Of a stretch of 64,000 bases of DNA, positions 8,156 through 16,626 are shown one piece after another (the stretch's first letter is position 1; the number at the start of each line of letters is the position of its first letter). Below the pieces are notes generated by a model, which saw only the letters and a program-made list of their open reading frames with translations, ran no database searches and was not told the DNA's origin. Source of the DNA: Arthrobacter gengyunqii (GTDB lineage: Bacteria; Actinomycetota; Actinomycetes; Actinomycetales; Micrococcaceae); assembly GCF_023022985.1 (NCBI RefSeq), contig NZ_CP095461.1:2418001-2482000 (forward strand), given 5' to 3'. A program made the translations under genes and the position numbers.

Positions 8156-8833
8156 ATGATCCGTACTTCTGTCCGTTCTGCTGTTCCCGCTGCACGGTTT
8201 GGAGTGTTCGGACTGGCTGCCGTTCTGGTGCTCGGCGGATGTTCCGGATCCGGCGGCGACCCCAACGCCGAGGCAGCCGAGAACAACTCCAGCAGCCCTT
8301 CAGCGAGTGAGAGGCCCACGGAGAGCGCTACTCCCTCCGCGACGCCAACCCCAACTGCCGCCTACAAACCGGCAACCGCTGAGGGCCCCGCCGAGAATGT
8401 GCCTCTACCTGTCATGCCCGAGGTTGCGAAGGAAGAGTCCGCGGAGGGACTGAAAGCCTTCGCCACCCACTGGTACGACCTGATGAATTACGGGTTTGAA
8501 ACGGGGGATGTGGAGCCACTGAAGCAGATCAGCGGCCCGGACTGCGTCGTTTGTGGCAACGTATACAGGCTCCTGGGTAATGGCTACGACGAAGAAGATT
8601 GGATATTCGGCGGGGAGCTGGTGGTTATGTCGACCAAAACAAATTATGTAGTAACCAGCAAAGGTGTATACCAAGTTCTGATACAGATAAGACAAGACCC
8701 TTATGAGTTCCGCGGCCCTGGGGGCCTTTTATATGGGGAAAATGATGGCGTAGAAGGAACTACTGTTCAAATGATTGAAGCAACCTACAATAATGGACAG
8801 TGGTTCGCCCACAATGCTGTTACGATTCAGTAA
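8156..8833 (+). CDS. DUF6318-type lipoprotein, array member 1
   Basis: The 225-aa protein has a lipoprotein signal (AAVLVLGGCSGSGG, lipobox Cys at about 29). A Ser/Thr/Pro-rich linker follows to about residue 72, then a globular domain beginning ENVPLPVMPEVAKEES. Family landmarks are HWYDLMNYGFETGDVEPL, the cysteine pair DCVVC, EEDWIFGGE and the terminal IEATYNNGQWFAHNAV. By architecture it is anchored to the outer face of the membrane. Its second half is visibly lower in GC than the first and diverges from the other members, as if acquired by recombination. DUF6318 has no known function; the family name is from recall. Confidence 0.82.
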   Translation: MIRTSVRSAVPAARFGVFGLAAVLVLGGCSGSGGDPNAEAAENNSSSPSASERPTESATPSATPTPTAAYKPATAEGPAENVPLPVMPEVAKEESAEGLKAFATHWYDLMNYGFETGDVEPLKQISGPDCVVCGNVYRLLGNGYDEEDWIFGGELVVMSTKTNYVVTSKGVYQVLIQIRQDPYEFRGPGGLLYGENDGVEGTTVQMIEATYNNGQWFAHNAVTIQ

Positions 8834-8841
8834 GGCCCGAA

Positions 8842-9735
8842 ATGAAACTCAAAGTTTCCGCCATTGTGGCGTTTATCGCACTTTTCCTATCTGCCGGCGC
8901 CCCAGCTAGCGCTAAAGACAACGGCGGTGGAAGCGGAGAGGGCGGGGTGGACGACGATAGAGTTTATGTTGGTGCATACTTTGAAATTCCTGGAAGCGGT
9001 GAATGGTCCCACTTTGACACGGGGGTGCCAGAGAATCTGACTGAATACAGGTTTGAGCTAAAATGTTTTGAGGGAGACGTCGGCAACATACTCTGCCTTA
9101 ATGAGAATGAAAGATATTGCAAGGCTGCGGCGGGCGGTAAATTGGTCTATTGGTTCTCACGACTAAAAGACAGCGGGCAAGCCTGGAATCCTCTGAGCCC
9201 TGATCCGTCCTGCATTTACGCAGAAAAACCACGGGATATTGGCGACCAGATTCGAGAAACCATACTCAACGAGTTCCAGTCACGACCTATATTGCCGGGC
9301 ACACTTGCGTTGCAGCCAAGTCCTCACACCCTGATTGGTGCGCACACAAACTTCTACGTAGAAGCGACTGAACAAGTTTTTGACTTTGCAATGTTTGAAC
9401 AAGATATTCGAATTGTCGCTCGACCAACAGAGTACGAGTGGAGCTACGGAGACGGCACCGTTTACGGTCCTGCATCTCCGGCCGGAGGACCCCTCCCCCC
9501 AGGCCGCTGGGGTGAAGAGACCTCGACTAGCCATGTATACCGGGCAACGGGAAACTTTCAAGCCTCCGTCACGGTGTACTTTTCAGCGGAGTATTCGATC
9601 AACGGCGGCCCCATGGTGCCCATCGACGGCCGAGCTACGGTCCCGTCTGCCCCCGTGGCCATCAGCGTGTGGAAATCAGAATCCCACAACGTCGCCGATG
9701 ACTGCCGGGTAAATCCGGCTGGCTACGGCTGCTGA
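8842..9735 (+). CDS. Secreted PKD-like protein within the lipoprotein array
   Basis: A 297-aa exported protein. The signal peptide is MKLKVSAIVAFIALFLSAGA with probable cleavage after ASA, followed by a Gly-rich acidic linker. A C-terminal part around residues 195-265 has YEWSYGDGTVYG and STSHVYRATGNFQASVTVYF, the W-x-F/Y-G-D-G and H-x-Y motifs of PKD beta-sandwich domains. Cysteines at KCFEGDVGNILC and ENERYC may form disulfides. AAGG precedes the ATG, which follows the first lipoprotein by 8 bp, so the two are probably cotranscribed. GC is lower than in flanking housekeeping genes. Function unknown; a cell-surface partner of the DUF6318 lipoproteins is possible. Confidence 0.72.
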   Translation: MKLKVSAIVAFIALFLSAGAPASAKDNGGGSGEGGVDDDRVYVGAYFEIPGSGEWSHFDTGVPENLTEYRFELKCFEGDVGNILCLNENERYCKAAAGGKLVYWFSRLKDSGQAWNPLSPDPSCIYAEKPRDIGDQIRETILNEFQSRPILPGTLALQPSPHTLIGAHTNFYVEATEQVFDFAMFEQDIRIVARPTEYEWSYGDGTVYGPASPAGGPLPPGRWGEETSTSHVYRATGNFQASVTVYFSAEYSINGGPMVPIDGRATVPSAPVAISVWKSESHNVADDCRVNPAGYGC

Positions 9736-9738
9736 GTT

Positions 9739-9781
9739 GGCGTCACATCTCAGTCCCGCACCTGTTCCAGGGGGTAATCCG
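9739..9781 (+). repeat. Partial copy of the upstream block
   Basis: Only the 3' half of the shared block is present (GGCGTCACATCTCAGTCCCG to the GGGGGTAATCCG ribosome-binding site). It most resembles copy 1. The GTGGATAACTCC half is missing, so the second lipoprotein may depend on the promoter of the preceding two genes. Confidence 0.65.
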
Positions 9782-10465
9782 ATGATCCGCACTTCTGCCC
9801 GACCTGCTGTTCCCGCTGCACGGTTTGGAGTGCTGGGACTTGCAGCCATCCTGGTGCTCGGCGGATGCTCCGGATCTACCGGCGAGCCCAACGCTGAAGC
9901 CGCCGAGAACAGCTCGAGCAGCGCTTCTGCCACTAACAGCTCCGGCCCGATTGAAAGCGCCACCCCCTCTACGGCGCCGGCACCCGCTGCCGCCTACAAG
10001 CCGGCGACCGCTGAGGGCCCAGCCGAGAACGTGCCCCTGCCGATCATGCCAGAGCTTGCGAAGAGAGAATCCAAAGAGGGCTTAATAGCTTTCGGGGCCT
10101 ACTGGTTCAGCTTGTTGAACTACGGCTACGAGACCGGAGACGCTTCACCGGTAAAAGCACTAAGCACACCCGAGTGCCAGCTCTGTGAGCTCTACTACGT
10201 GGATCTGGAGGAAGGATACGAGAATGACGACTGGATCCAAGGCGGGAAAATAAGTATTTCCTCAAGCGGTTCTCAATTTCAGAAAACATCGGAGGGTCGC
10301 TACCAGTTGCTGCTGTCAATCCGGCAGGGCGCAGGGGTGAATCGGGGCCCAAACGGAGTGATCTACGGTGAAGGTTCCGCCGGCGATAAACAAGCAACAG
10401 CACAAATTATGGAGGCAACGTACGTCTCCAACCACTGGGTCGTGAACTTGGTTGAAAATATGTAA
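9782..10465 (+). CDS. DUF6318-type lipoprotein, array member 2
   Basis: The 227-aa paralogue starts MIRTSARPAVPAARFGVLGL, almost the same as member 1. The lipobox is LVLGGCSG, the linker is Ser/Ala-rich, and the domain opens ENVPLPIMPELAKRESKEG. It keeps NYGYETGDASPV, the pair ECQLC, NDDWIQGGK and the shared end YVSNHWVVNLVENM. I use the ATG at 9782 behind AGGGGG rather than the upstream ATG at 9737, since all members begin at MIR. The last part is nearly identical to members 3 and 4, while the middle differs, a mosaic pattern. Confidence 0.83.
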   Translation: MIRTSARPAVPAARFGVLGLAAILVLGGCSGSTGEPNAEAAENSSSSASATNSSGPIESATPSTAPAPAAAYKPATAEGPAENVPLPIMPELAKRESKEGLIAFGAYWFSLLNYGYETGDASPVKALSTPECQLCELYYVDLEEGYENDDWIQGGKISISSSGSQFQKTSEGRYQLLLSIRQGAGVNRGPNGVIYGEGSAGDKQATAQIMEATYVSNHWVVNLVENM

Positions 10466-10489
10466 CCACTGAAGGCATCTGGCATCATC

Positions 10490-10575
10490 CTGTGGATAAC
10501 TCCGGATGAGTGCCGCAGCCTCATACCCTTGCTGTCACAAGCAGTCCCGCACGATTGTTCGCAAGGGGTACTTTG
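10490..10575 (+). repeat. 86-bp upstream block, copy 2
   Basis: A near-identical copy of the blocks at 11269 and 12042. It has CTGTGGATAACTCCGGATGA, then CCGCAGCCTC, TACCCTTGCTGTCACAA, CAGTCCCGCAC and the ribosome-binding site AAGGGGTACTTTG. It extends from 25 bp after the preceding stop to the next ATG. Conservation of non-coding positions suggests a promoter or operator copied with each gene. Confidence 0.8.
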
Positions 10576-11244
10576 ATGATCCGTTCTGCTGTCGCTCCGC
10601 TCCGGCTGGGTGCCCTGGGCCTGGCCGCCATCCTTCTGCTCGGCGGATGCTCCGGATCTACCGGCGAGCCCAACGCTGAAGCCGCCGAAAACAGCCCGAG
10701 CAGCCCTTCCTCCAGCGAAAGCACCAGCCCGATGGAAAGCGCCGCTCCCTCTGCGACACCGACGCCCACTGCCGCCTACAAGCCGGCGACCGCTGAGAGT
10801 CCCGCCGAGAATGTGCCTCTGCCTGTCATGCCTGATGTTGCGAAGGAGCAATCGAAGGAGGGTCTCGAGACTTTCGGAGAGCACTGGTTTGACTTGGTGA
10901 ATTACGGGTACGAAACCGGGGAAACTTCACCTGTGAGAGCGATAAGCGCACCGGACTGTGAGCGGTGCGAGTCATTCTATGCGGATGTGAATGAGGGGTA
11001 TGTCAATGACGATTGGATTCAAGGTGGACATCTCAGGGTAATTTCTCGCGGCACTCAATTTATCCAGACGCCTGAAGGACGGTTCCAGTTAATTCTGTCA
11101 ATCAGACAAGATGCTAGCTTCAATCGTGGTCCGAACGGCAAGATTTATCATGAAGCCGCTGCCGATGAAGAATCCTCCGCATTCATTATGGAAGCAACGT
11201 ACGTCTCCGACCACTGGGTCGTGAACTTGGTTGAGAACATGTAA
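10576..11244 (+). CDS. DUF6318-type lipoprotein, array member 3
   Basis: A 222-aa paralogue beginning MIRSAVAPLRLGALGLAAIL with lipobox LLLGGCSG. The linker contains repeated Pro/Thr/Ala, and the domain starts ENVPLPVMPDVAKEQSKEGL. Family marks are HWFDLVNYGYETGETSPV, the pair DCERC, NDDWIQGGH, SIRQDASFNRGPNGKIY and YVSDHWVVNLVENM. AAGGGG lies upstream of the ATG. The N-terminus pairs it with members 4 and 5, whereas the C-terminal end groups it with 2 and 4. Predicted to be anchored on the outer membrane face; function unknown. Confidence 0.84.
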   Translation: MIRSAVAPLRLGALGLAAILLLGGCSGSTGEPNAEAAENSPSSPSSSESTSPMESAAPSATPTPTAAYKPATAESPAENVPLPVMPDVAKEQSKEGLETFGEHWFDLVNYGYETGETSPVRAISAPDCERCESFYADVNEGYVNDDWIQGGHLRVISRGTQFIQTPEGRFQLILSIRQDASFNRGPNGKIYHEAAADEESSAFIMEATYVSDHWVVNLVENM

Positions 11245-11268
11245 CCGCTGAAAGCATCTGACATCACT

Positions 11269-11354
11269 CTGTGGACAACTCCGGATGCGTGCCGCAGCCT
11301 CGTACCCTTGCTGTCACAACCAGTCCCGCACCACTGTTCGCAAGGGGAACTCTG
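11269..11354 (+). repeat. 86-bp upstream block, copy 3
   Basis: Same layout as the copies at 10490 and 12042, with few substitutions: GTGGACAACTCCGG in place of GTGGATAACTCCGG, and AAGGGGAACTCTG as the ribosome-binding site. It starts 25 bp after the preceding stop codon, as in the other late copies. Confidence 0.8.
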
Positions 11355-12017
11355 ATGATCCGTTCTGCTGTCGCTCCGCTCCGACTGGGTACCCTGGGTA
11401 TTGCCGCCATCCTGGTGCTCGGCGGATGCTCCCGATCCAGCGGCGAACCCAACGCTGAAGCAGCCGAGAACAGCTCGAGCAGCCCTTCCTCCAGCGAACG
11501 CACCAGCCCCACGGAAAGCGCAGCTCCTTCTGCCACACCCACCGCCACCTACAAGCCGGTAACCGCTGAGGGGCCCGCGGAGAACGTGCCTCTGCCTGTG
11601 ATGCCCGAGGTTGCGAAGGAAGAGTCGAAGGAAGGGCTGATCGCCTTCGGTGAGCACTGGTTCGACCTGGTGAACTACGGGTACGAAACCGGAGACGCTG
11701 CGCCGGTAAGGGAAATCAGTGCACCCGACTGCGAGATCTGCGAATCATTCTATGACGATCTGGAAAAGGGATACGTGGACGGCGACTGGATCCAGGGTGG
11801 AAAAATAAACGTTCTCCAGACCGGAACCAAGTTCATCCAAACTCCAGAGGGACGCTACCAACTCCTCTTGTCGATTAGGCAGGATGCGAGCGCTAACCGA
11901 GGACCTAACGGGAAAGTGTATGTTGAGGCTCCGATTGATGAGTCAACGACTGCACAAATCATGGAGGCAACGTACATCTCCGACCACTGGGTCGTGAACT
12001 TGGTTGAAAATATGTAA
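11355..12017 (+). CDS. DUF6318-type lipoprotein, array member 4
   Basis: This 220-aa member begins MIRSAVAPLRLGTLGIAAIL, has the lipobox LVLGGCSRSS and a shorter Ser/Thr/Pro linker. The domain shows ENVPLPVMPEVAKEESKEGL, NYGYETGDAAPV, the pair DCEIC, DGDWIQGGK, SIRQDASANRGPNGKVY and the shared end YISDHWVVNLVENM. It is the closest relative of member 3. The upstream 86-bp block and an AAGGGG site support the ATG at 11355 over an upstream in-frame ATG at 11271. Confidence 0.84.
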   Translation: MIRSAVAPLRLGTLGIAAILVLGGCSRSSGEPNAEAAENSSSSPSSSERTSPTESAAPSATPTATYKPVTAEGPAENVPLPVMPEVAKEESKEGLIAFGEHWFDLVNYGYETGDAAPVREISAPDCEICESFYDDLEKGYVDGDWIQGGKINVLQTGTKFIQTPEGRYQLLLSIRQDASANRGPNGKVYVEAPIDESTTAQIMEATYISDHWVVNLVENM

Positions 12018-12041
12018 CCACTGAAGGCTTCTGGCATCACT

Positions 12042-12127
12042 CTGTGGATAACTCCGGATGAGTTCCGCAGCCTCGTACCCTTGCTGTCACAACCAGTCCC
12101 GCACGATTGTTCGCAAGGGGTACTTTG
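12042..12127 (+). repeat. 86-bp upstream block, copy 4
   Basis: It differs from the copy at 10490 by only a few bases, and ends in the same AAGGGGTACTTTG ribosome-binding site. The two are more alike than the coding sequences behind them, which points to recent duplication or gene conversion of the upstream region. Confidence 0.8.
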
Positions 12128-12817
12128 ATGATCCGTTCTGCTGTCGCTCCGCTCCGGCTGGGCTCCCTGGGCCTAGCCGCCATCCTTCTGCTGGGCGGGT
12201 GCTCCGGAGGCGAAACGGATCCCGAAGCACAGGCTGCCGATCAAACCACGAACAGTGCCGAGCCAAGTGAAACCACTGATGCCGGTGAAACCGCTGTTCC
12301 AGCCCCGCCTCCAACACCTACCGCTCCCGCATACAAGCCTGCGAGCGTGAAGGGTCCTGCCGAGAATGTGCTGCTGCCGGAAATGCCTGAGCTCGCAAGG
12401 CAGGAATCCCGGGAAGGTCTCGAGGCCTTCGCAGCGCACTGGTACGAGTTGGCCAACTACGGTTATGCAACCGGAGACGTTGAACCGGTACGCACCGTCA
12501 GCGGTGACACCTGTCTTGTCTGCGACGGTTACTACCGCACCTTGGCCAGCGGGTACGTGGACGGTGATTGGATGGCCGGGGGCAAAGTCCACGTCGAAGG
12601 TGTCACCACCCCTTCCTTCGACTTCGTTCCAACCGTTGATGGTTACTTCCAAGCGATCATCACGATCACCCAGGAACCTTTGGTGTATTACGGTCCGGAA
12701 GGCTACCAAGGGACAACCAAGGGCATCGGCATTCCCATTGAGCAAATCATGGAGGCCGAGTTCCTTGATGGTGGCTGGCATGTCAGGACCTTGGAAACGC
12801 TGCAAGTGCAACAGTGA
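12128..12817 (+). CDS. DUF6318-type lipoprotein, array member 5
   Basis: A 229-aa paralogue and the most diverged in its mature part. The signal region MIRSAVAPLRLGSLGLAAIL with LLLGGCSG matches member 3. The linker is rich in Thr/Pro, and the domain has ENVLLPEMPELARQESREGL, NYGYATGDVEPV, the pair TCLVC, DGDWMAGGKV and EQIMEAEFLDGGWHVRTLE. It lacks the VVNLVENM end of members 2-4, so it marks the edge of the homogenised segment. It is followed by a terminator shared with glnK on the opposite strand. Confidence 0.83.
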   Translation: MIRSAVAPLRLGSLGLAAILLLGGCSGGETDPEAQAADQTTNSAEPSETTDAGETAVPAPPPTPTAPAYKPASVKGPAENVLLPEMPELARQESREGLEAFAAHWYELANYGYATGDVEPVRTVSGDTCLVCDGYYRTLASGYVDGDWMAGGKVHVEGVTTPSFDFVPTVDGYFQAIITITQEPLVYYGPEGYQGTTKGIGIPIEQIMEAEFLDGGWHVRTLETLQVQQ

Positions 12818-12874
12818 ATGCGTGCGCGCGACCGGCGCAGCCGGCCCGGTCCTTGTGGAGACAAAAGAATCGAG

Positions 12875-12922
12875 AAGACCCCTCGGGTTGGCTGCAACCA
12901 CACAGCCTTCCCAAGGGGTCTT
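12875..12922. terminator. Bidirectional terminator between the lipoprotein array and glnK
   Basis: The stem AAGACCCCTCGGG pairs with CCCAAGGGGTCTT, 13 positions with one mismatch, around a loop of about 22 bases. The last lipoprotein gene ends 57 bp before it and glnK ends on the other strand 15 bp after it. It therefore serves convergent transcripts. Confidence 0.65.
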
Positions 12923-12936
12923 CCTGTCCCCCACAC

Positions 12937-14567
<1,631 letters not shown>

Positions 14568-14679
14568 CTTCACGTCCCTTCACCTACCGCGGGCCCTTCC
14601 CGCACCATGAACTCTGCCGGTGCAAGATTTCGGCAATGGCCCGGGGAGGTTGCCGGAACATTACAAACCGCGGGTCGGT

Positions 14680-14695
14680 GTAAACAGTCGGTGAC
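14680..14695 (-). promoter_or_regulatory. Possible GlnR-type operator upstream of amtB
   Basis: On the minus strand the sequence reads GTCAC-CGACTG-TTTAC. It resembles the actinobacterial GlnR box (GTNAC, six bases, then GAAAC or GTNAC) in its first half and partly in its second. It sits about 113 bp before amtB. GlnR activation of amtB-glnK under nitrogen limitation is known in Streptomyces and mycobacteria; the assignment here is tentative. Confidence 0.3.
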
Positions 14696-14821
14696 GGAAA
14701 AGTTTCCGCTGCGTTTCGCCGCTTGTCCGGGGACCAGTGAGGAGGGCCCCGGCGGGCCTTCGGTCGCCCTGCCCGCCGCTAGGATGGTTCCTAAGTCTCA
14801 CCAACCGGAGGTACATCCTTT

Positions 14822-16525
14822 ATGCCCGAGCAGTTTCCGCCAGCCGGCGGTCCAGATTCCCTGGCCGCCGACGACGGCCAGAACAAACCCCCCGGCAAGA
14901 ACAAGAAGAAATCGTGGATCATCTCCGGGACAGCTCTGGTGGCCGTGCTGGCCGCCGGAGCCGTTGTGGCACCGATGGTGATGAACGACGCCGATCCCGC
15001 CCCGGCCGCGGCTCCCTCCCCCACCGGAACCCCGTTCACTGTGTCGGCCGAGCCGACGCTGCCCCCTGCACCGGCTGTCACTTATTACGACCAGGTTGGT
15101 CCGCCTGCCGGATCGCCGCTGAATCCCGTGGAGCCGCTGAGCATCAATGTCGCTGCGGCGAGCACCGGCACTGCCCTGCCGGACGGACTGATCGGGCTCT
15201 CCCTGGAGGCCACGGACCTGGCGGATCCTTCGCTGTCCGGTGACAATCCCGAAATGGTGGAGTCGATTTCAGGTCTCGGCCGGCCGCTGCTGCGCTTCGG
15301 CGGCAACGCGGTGGACCGGCGCTTCTTCTGGACTTCCGCCGGCGAAGCCATTCCCGGAAACCTCTCCGGCGATAAGGCCCATCCCGTCCGCGCCGTCACC
15401 CCCGCGGATCTGGAGCGGGTCAACACCCTGCTGGAAGCCGTTGACGGGCAGATTGCCCTGACCGTGGATCTGGGCAACTACGATCCGGCCCGCGCGGCCG
15501 ACATGACCAAGTACGCCGCCGCAGCGTTCGGCGAGCGCCTGGTCGGGATCACGGTGGGCAACGAGCCCAACGGCTTCGCCAAGACCGGACTTCGGAACTC
15601 CGGCTACGGTATTCAGGACTACCTGACCGAGCTGAAGGCCTACGCGGAGGCCATGTATGCCGTGGCTCCGGAAGTCCCCATCGTGGGCCCGGGCACCTAT
15701 GAGCAGACCTGGTGGGGTCCGTTCACCGAGGTGGAACTGCCGCAGAAGAAGATCCTCTCCTTCCACCACTACCCGCTGTCCTCCTGCGAAGGCGCGGATC
15801 CGCTGGGCGAGCCCATCCTGGCAAACCTGACCACTCGCCACCTGCATGACCACGCCAACAACTTCCGCGGCGCGGCCATGGAACCGGCCCGGACGGCGGG
15901 ATTGGAAACCTGGATCCCCGAAACCGGCGTCTCGGCCTGCCCCGGCTCCAACGAAACCACCAAAACCCATGCCTCGGCTCTCTGGAGTGCGGACTACGCA
16001 CTGAGTGCCGCACAGATGGGCATCTCCCGGGTCAGCTTCCACAGCTCGCTGATCACCTGCCAGGGCGGACCGCCCATGTCCGCCATCTGCGCCGGCGGCG
16101 CCTACCTGCAGCCCAACGGAGCAGTGGATGAACGGGCCAACTACTACGGCCTGTCCATGGTGGCCGAAATGCCGGCCGGCGAATTCCTGCAGCTGGATAC
16201 CACCGGCGGCGGCCTGTCCTACCCGTACGCCGTGCGTCACGCGGACGGCAGCATCAGCGTGGCAGTGGTCAACAACAACAACCCCGAAACGGATGCCCAG
16301 ACCCAGGTCACTCTCGAGCTCCCCGGCAAGGCACTGACCGGGACCATGTCCCAGATGACGGGCACCTCCTACACGGCCCAGGACGGCACCCTGATCGACG
16401 GCGCTCCCGCCGAAGGCACGCCGGCCGCCGAGCGTCTCACGGTGCCGGGCTTCGAATACGGTTCCAGCACGCAGACCTTCCCGCTCACCGCGGGCACGGT
16501 GACGGTGCTGAACTTTACGTTCTAG
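14822..16525 (+). CDS. Membrane-anchored GH79-like glycosidase
   Basis: A 567-aa protein with a short basic cytoplasmic start (GKNKKKS), one membrane helix or uncleaved signal at about residues 36-55, a Pro/Ala linker, and a TIM-barrel domain. The putative acid/base Glu is in GITVGNEPNGF and the nucleophile Glu in LETWIPETGVSACPG. SFHHYPLSSCEG and the C-terminal beta domain with VVNNNNPETDAQTQVTLEL agree with GH79 (beta-glucuronidase/heparanase-like) enzymes. GGAGG lies ten bases before the ATG. It probably acts outside the cell on uronic-acid-containing glycans; the substrate is an inference. Cysteines in the catalytic domain could form disulfides. Confidence 0.72.
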   Translation: MPEQFPPAGGPDSLAADDGQNKPPGKNKKKSWIISGTALVAVLAAGAVVAPMVMNDADPAPAAAPSPTGTPFTVSAEPTLPPAPAVTYYDQVGPPAGSPLNPVEPLSINVAAASTGTALPDGLIGLSLEATDLADPSLSGDNPEMVESISGLGRPLLRFGGNAVDRRFFWTSAGEAIPGNLSGDKAHPVRAVTPADLERVNTLLEAVDGQIALTVDLGNYDPARAADMTKYAAAAFGERLVGITVGNEPNGFAKTGLRNSGYGIQDYLTELKAYAEAMYAVAPEVPIVGPGTYEQTWWGPFTEVELPQKKILSFHHYPLSSCEGADPLGEPILANLTTRHLHDHANNFRGAAMEPARTAGLETWIPETGVSACPGSNETTKTHASALWSADYALSAAQMGISRVSFHSSLITCQGGPPMSAICAGGAYLQPNGAVDERANYYGLSMVAEMPAGEFLQLDTTGGGLSYPYAVRHADGSISVAVVNNNNPETDAQTQVTLELPGKALTGTMSQMTGTSYTAQDGTLIDGAPAEGTPAAERLTVPGFEYGSSTQTFPLTAGTVTVLNFTF

Positions 16526-16567
16526 CCAAAAGCCGTCCGCAGGGAGCAATCCTGCAACGGCAAGACA

Positions 16568-16608
16568 AAGGGCTCCGCACTTCCCCTCGGGGAAAGTGCG
16601 GAGCCCTT
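16568..16608. terminator. Bidirectional terminator between the glycosidase and ftsY
   Basis: AAGGGCTCCGCACTTCCCC pairs with GGGGAAAGTGCGGAGCCCTT, with one bulged base and a very short loop. GGCGTTTTGG follows on the plus strand and CTTTGTCTTGCC on the minus strand. It lies between two convergent genes. Confidence 0.85.
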
Positions 16609-16626
16609 GGCGTTTTGGGGAGGTGC

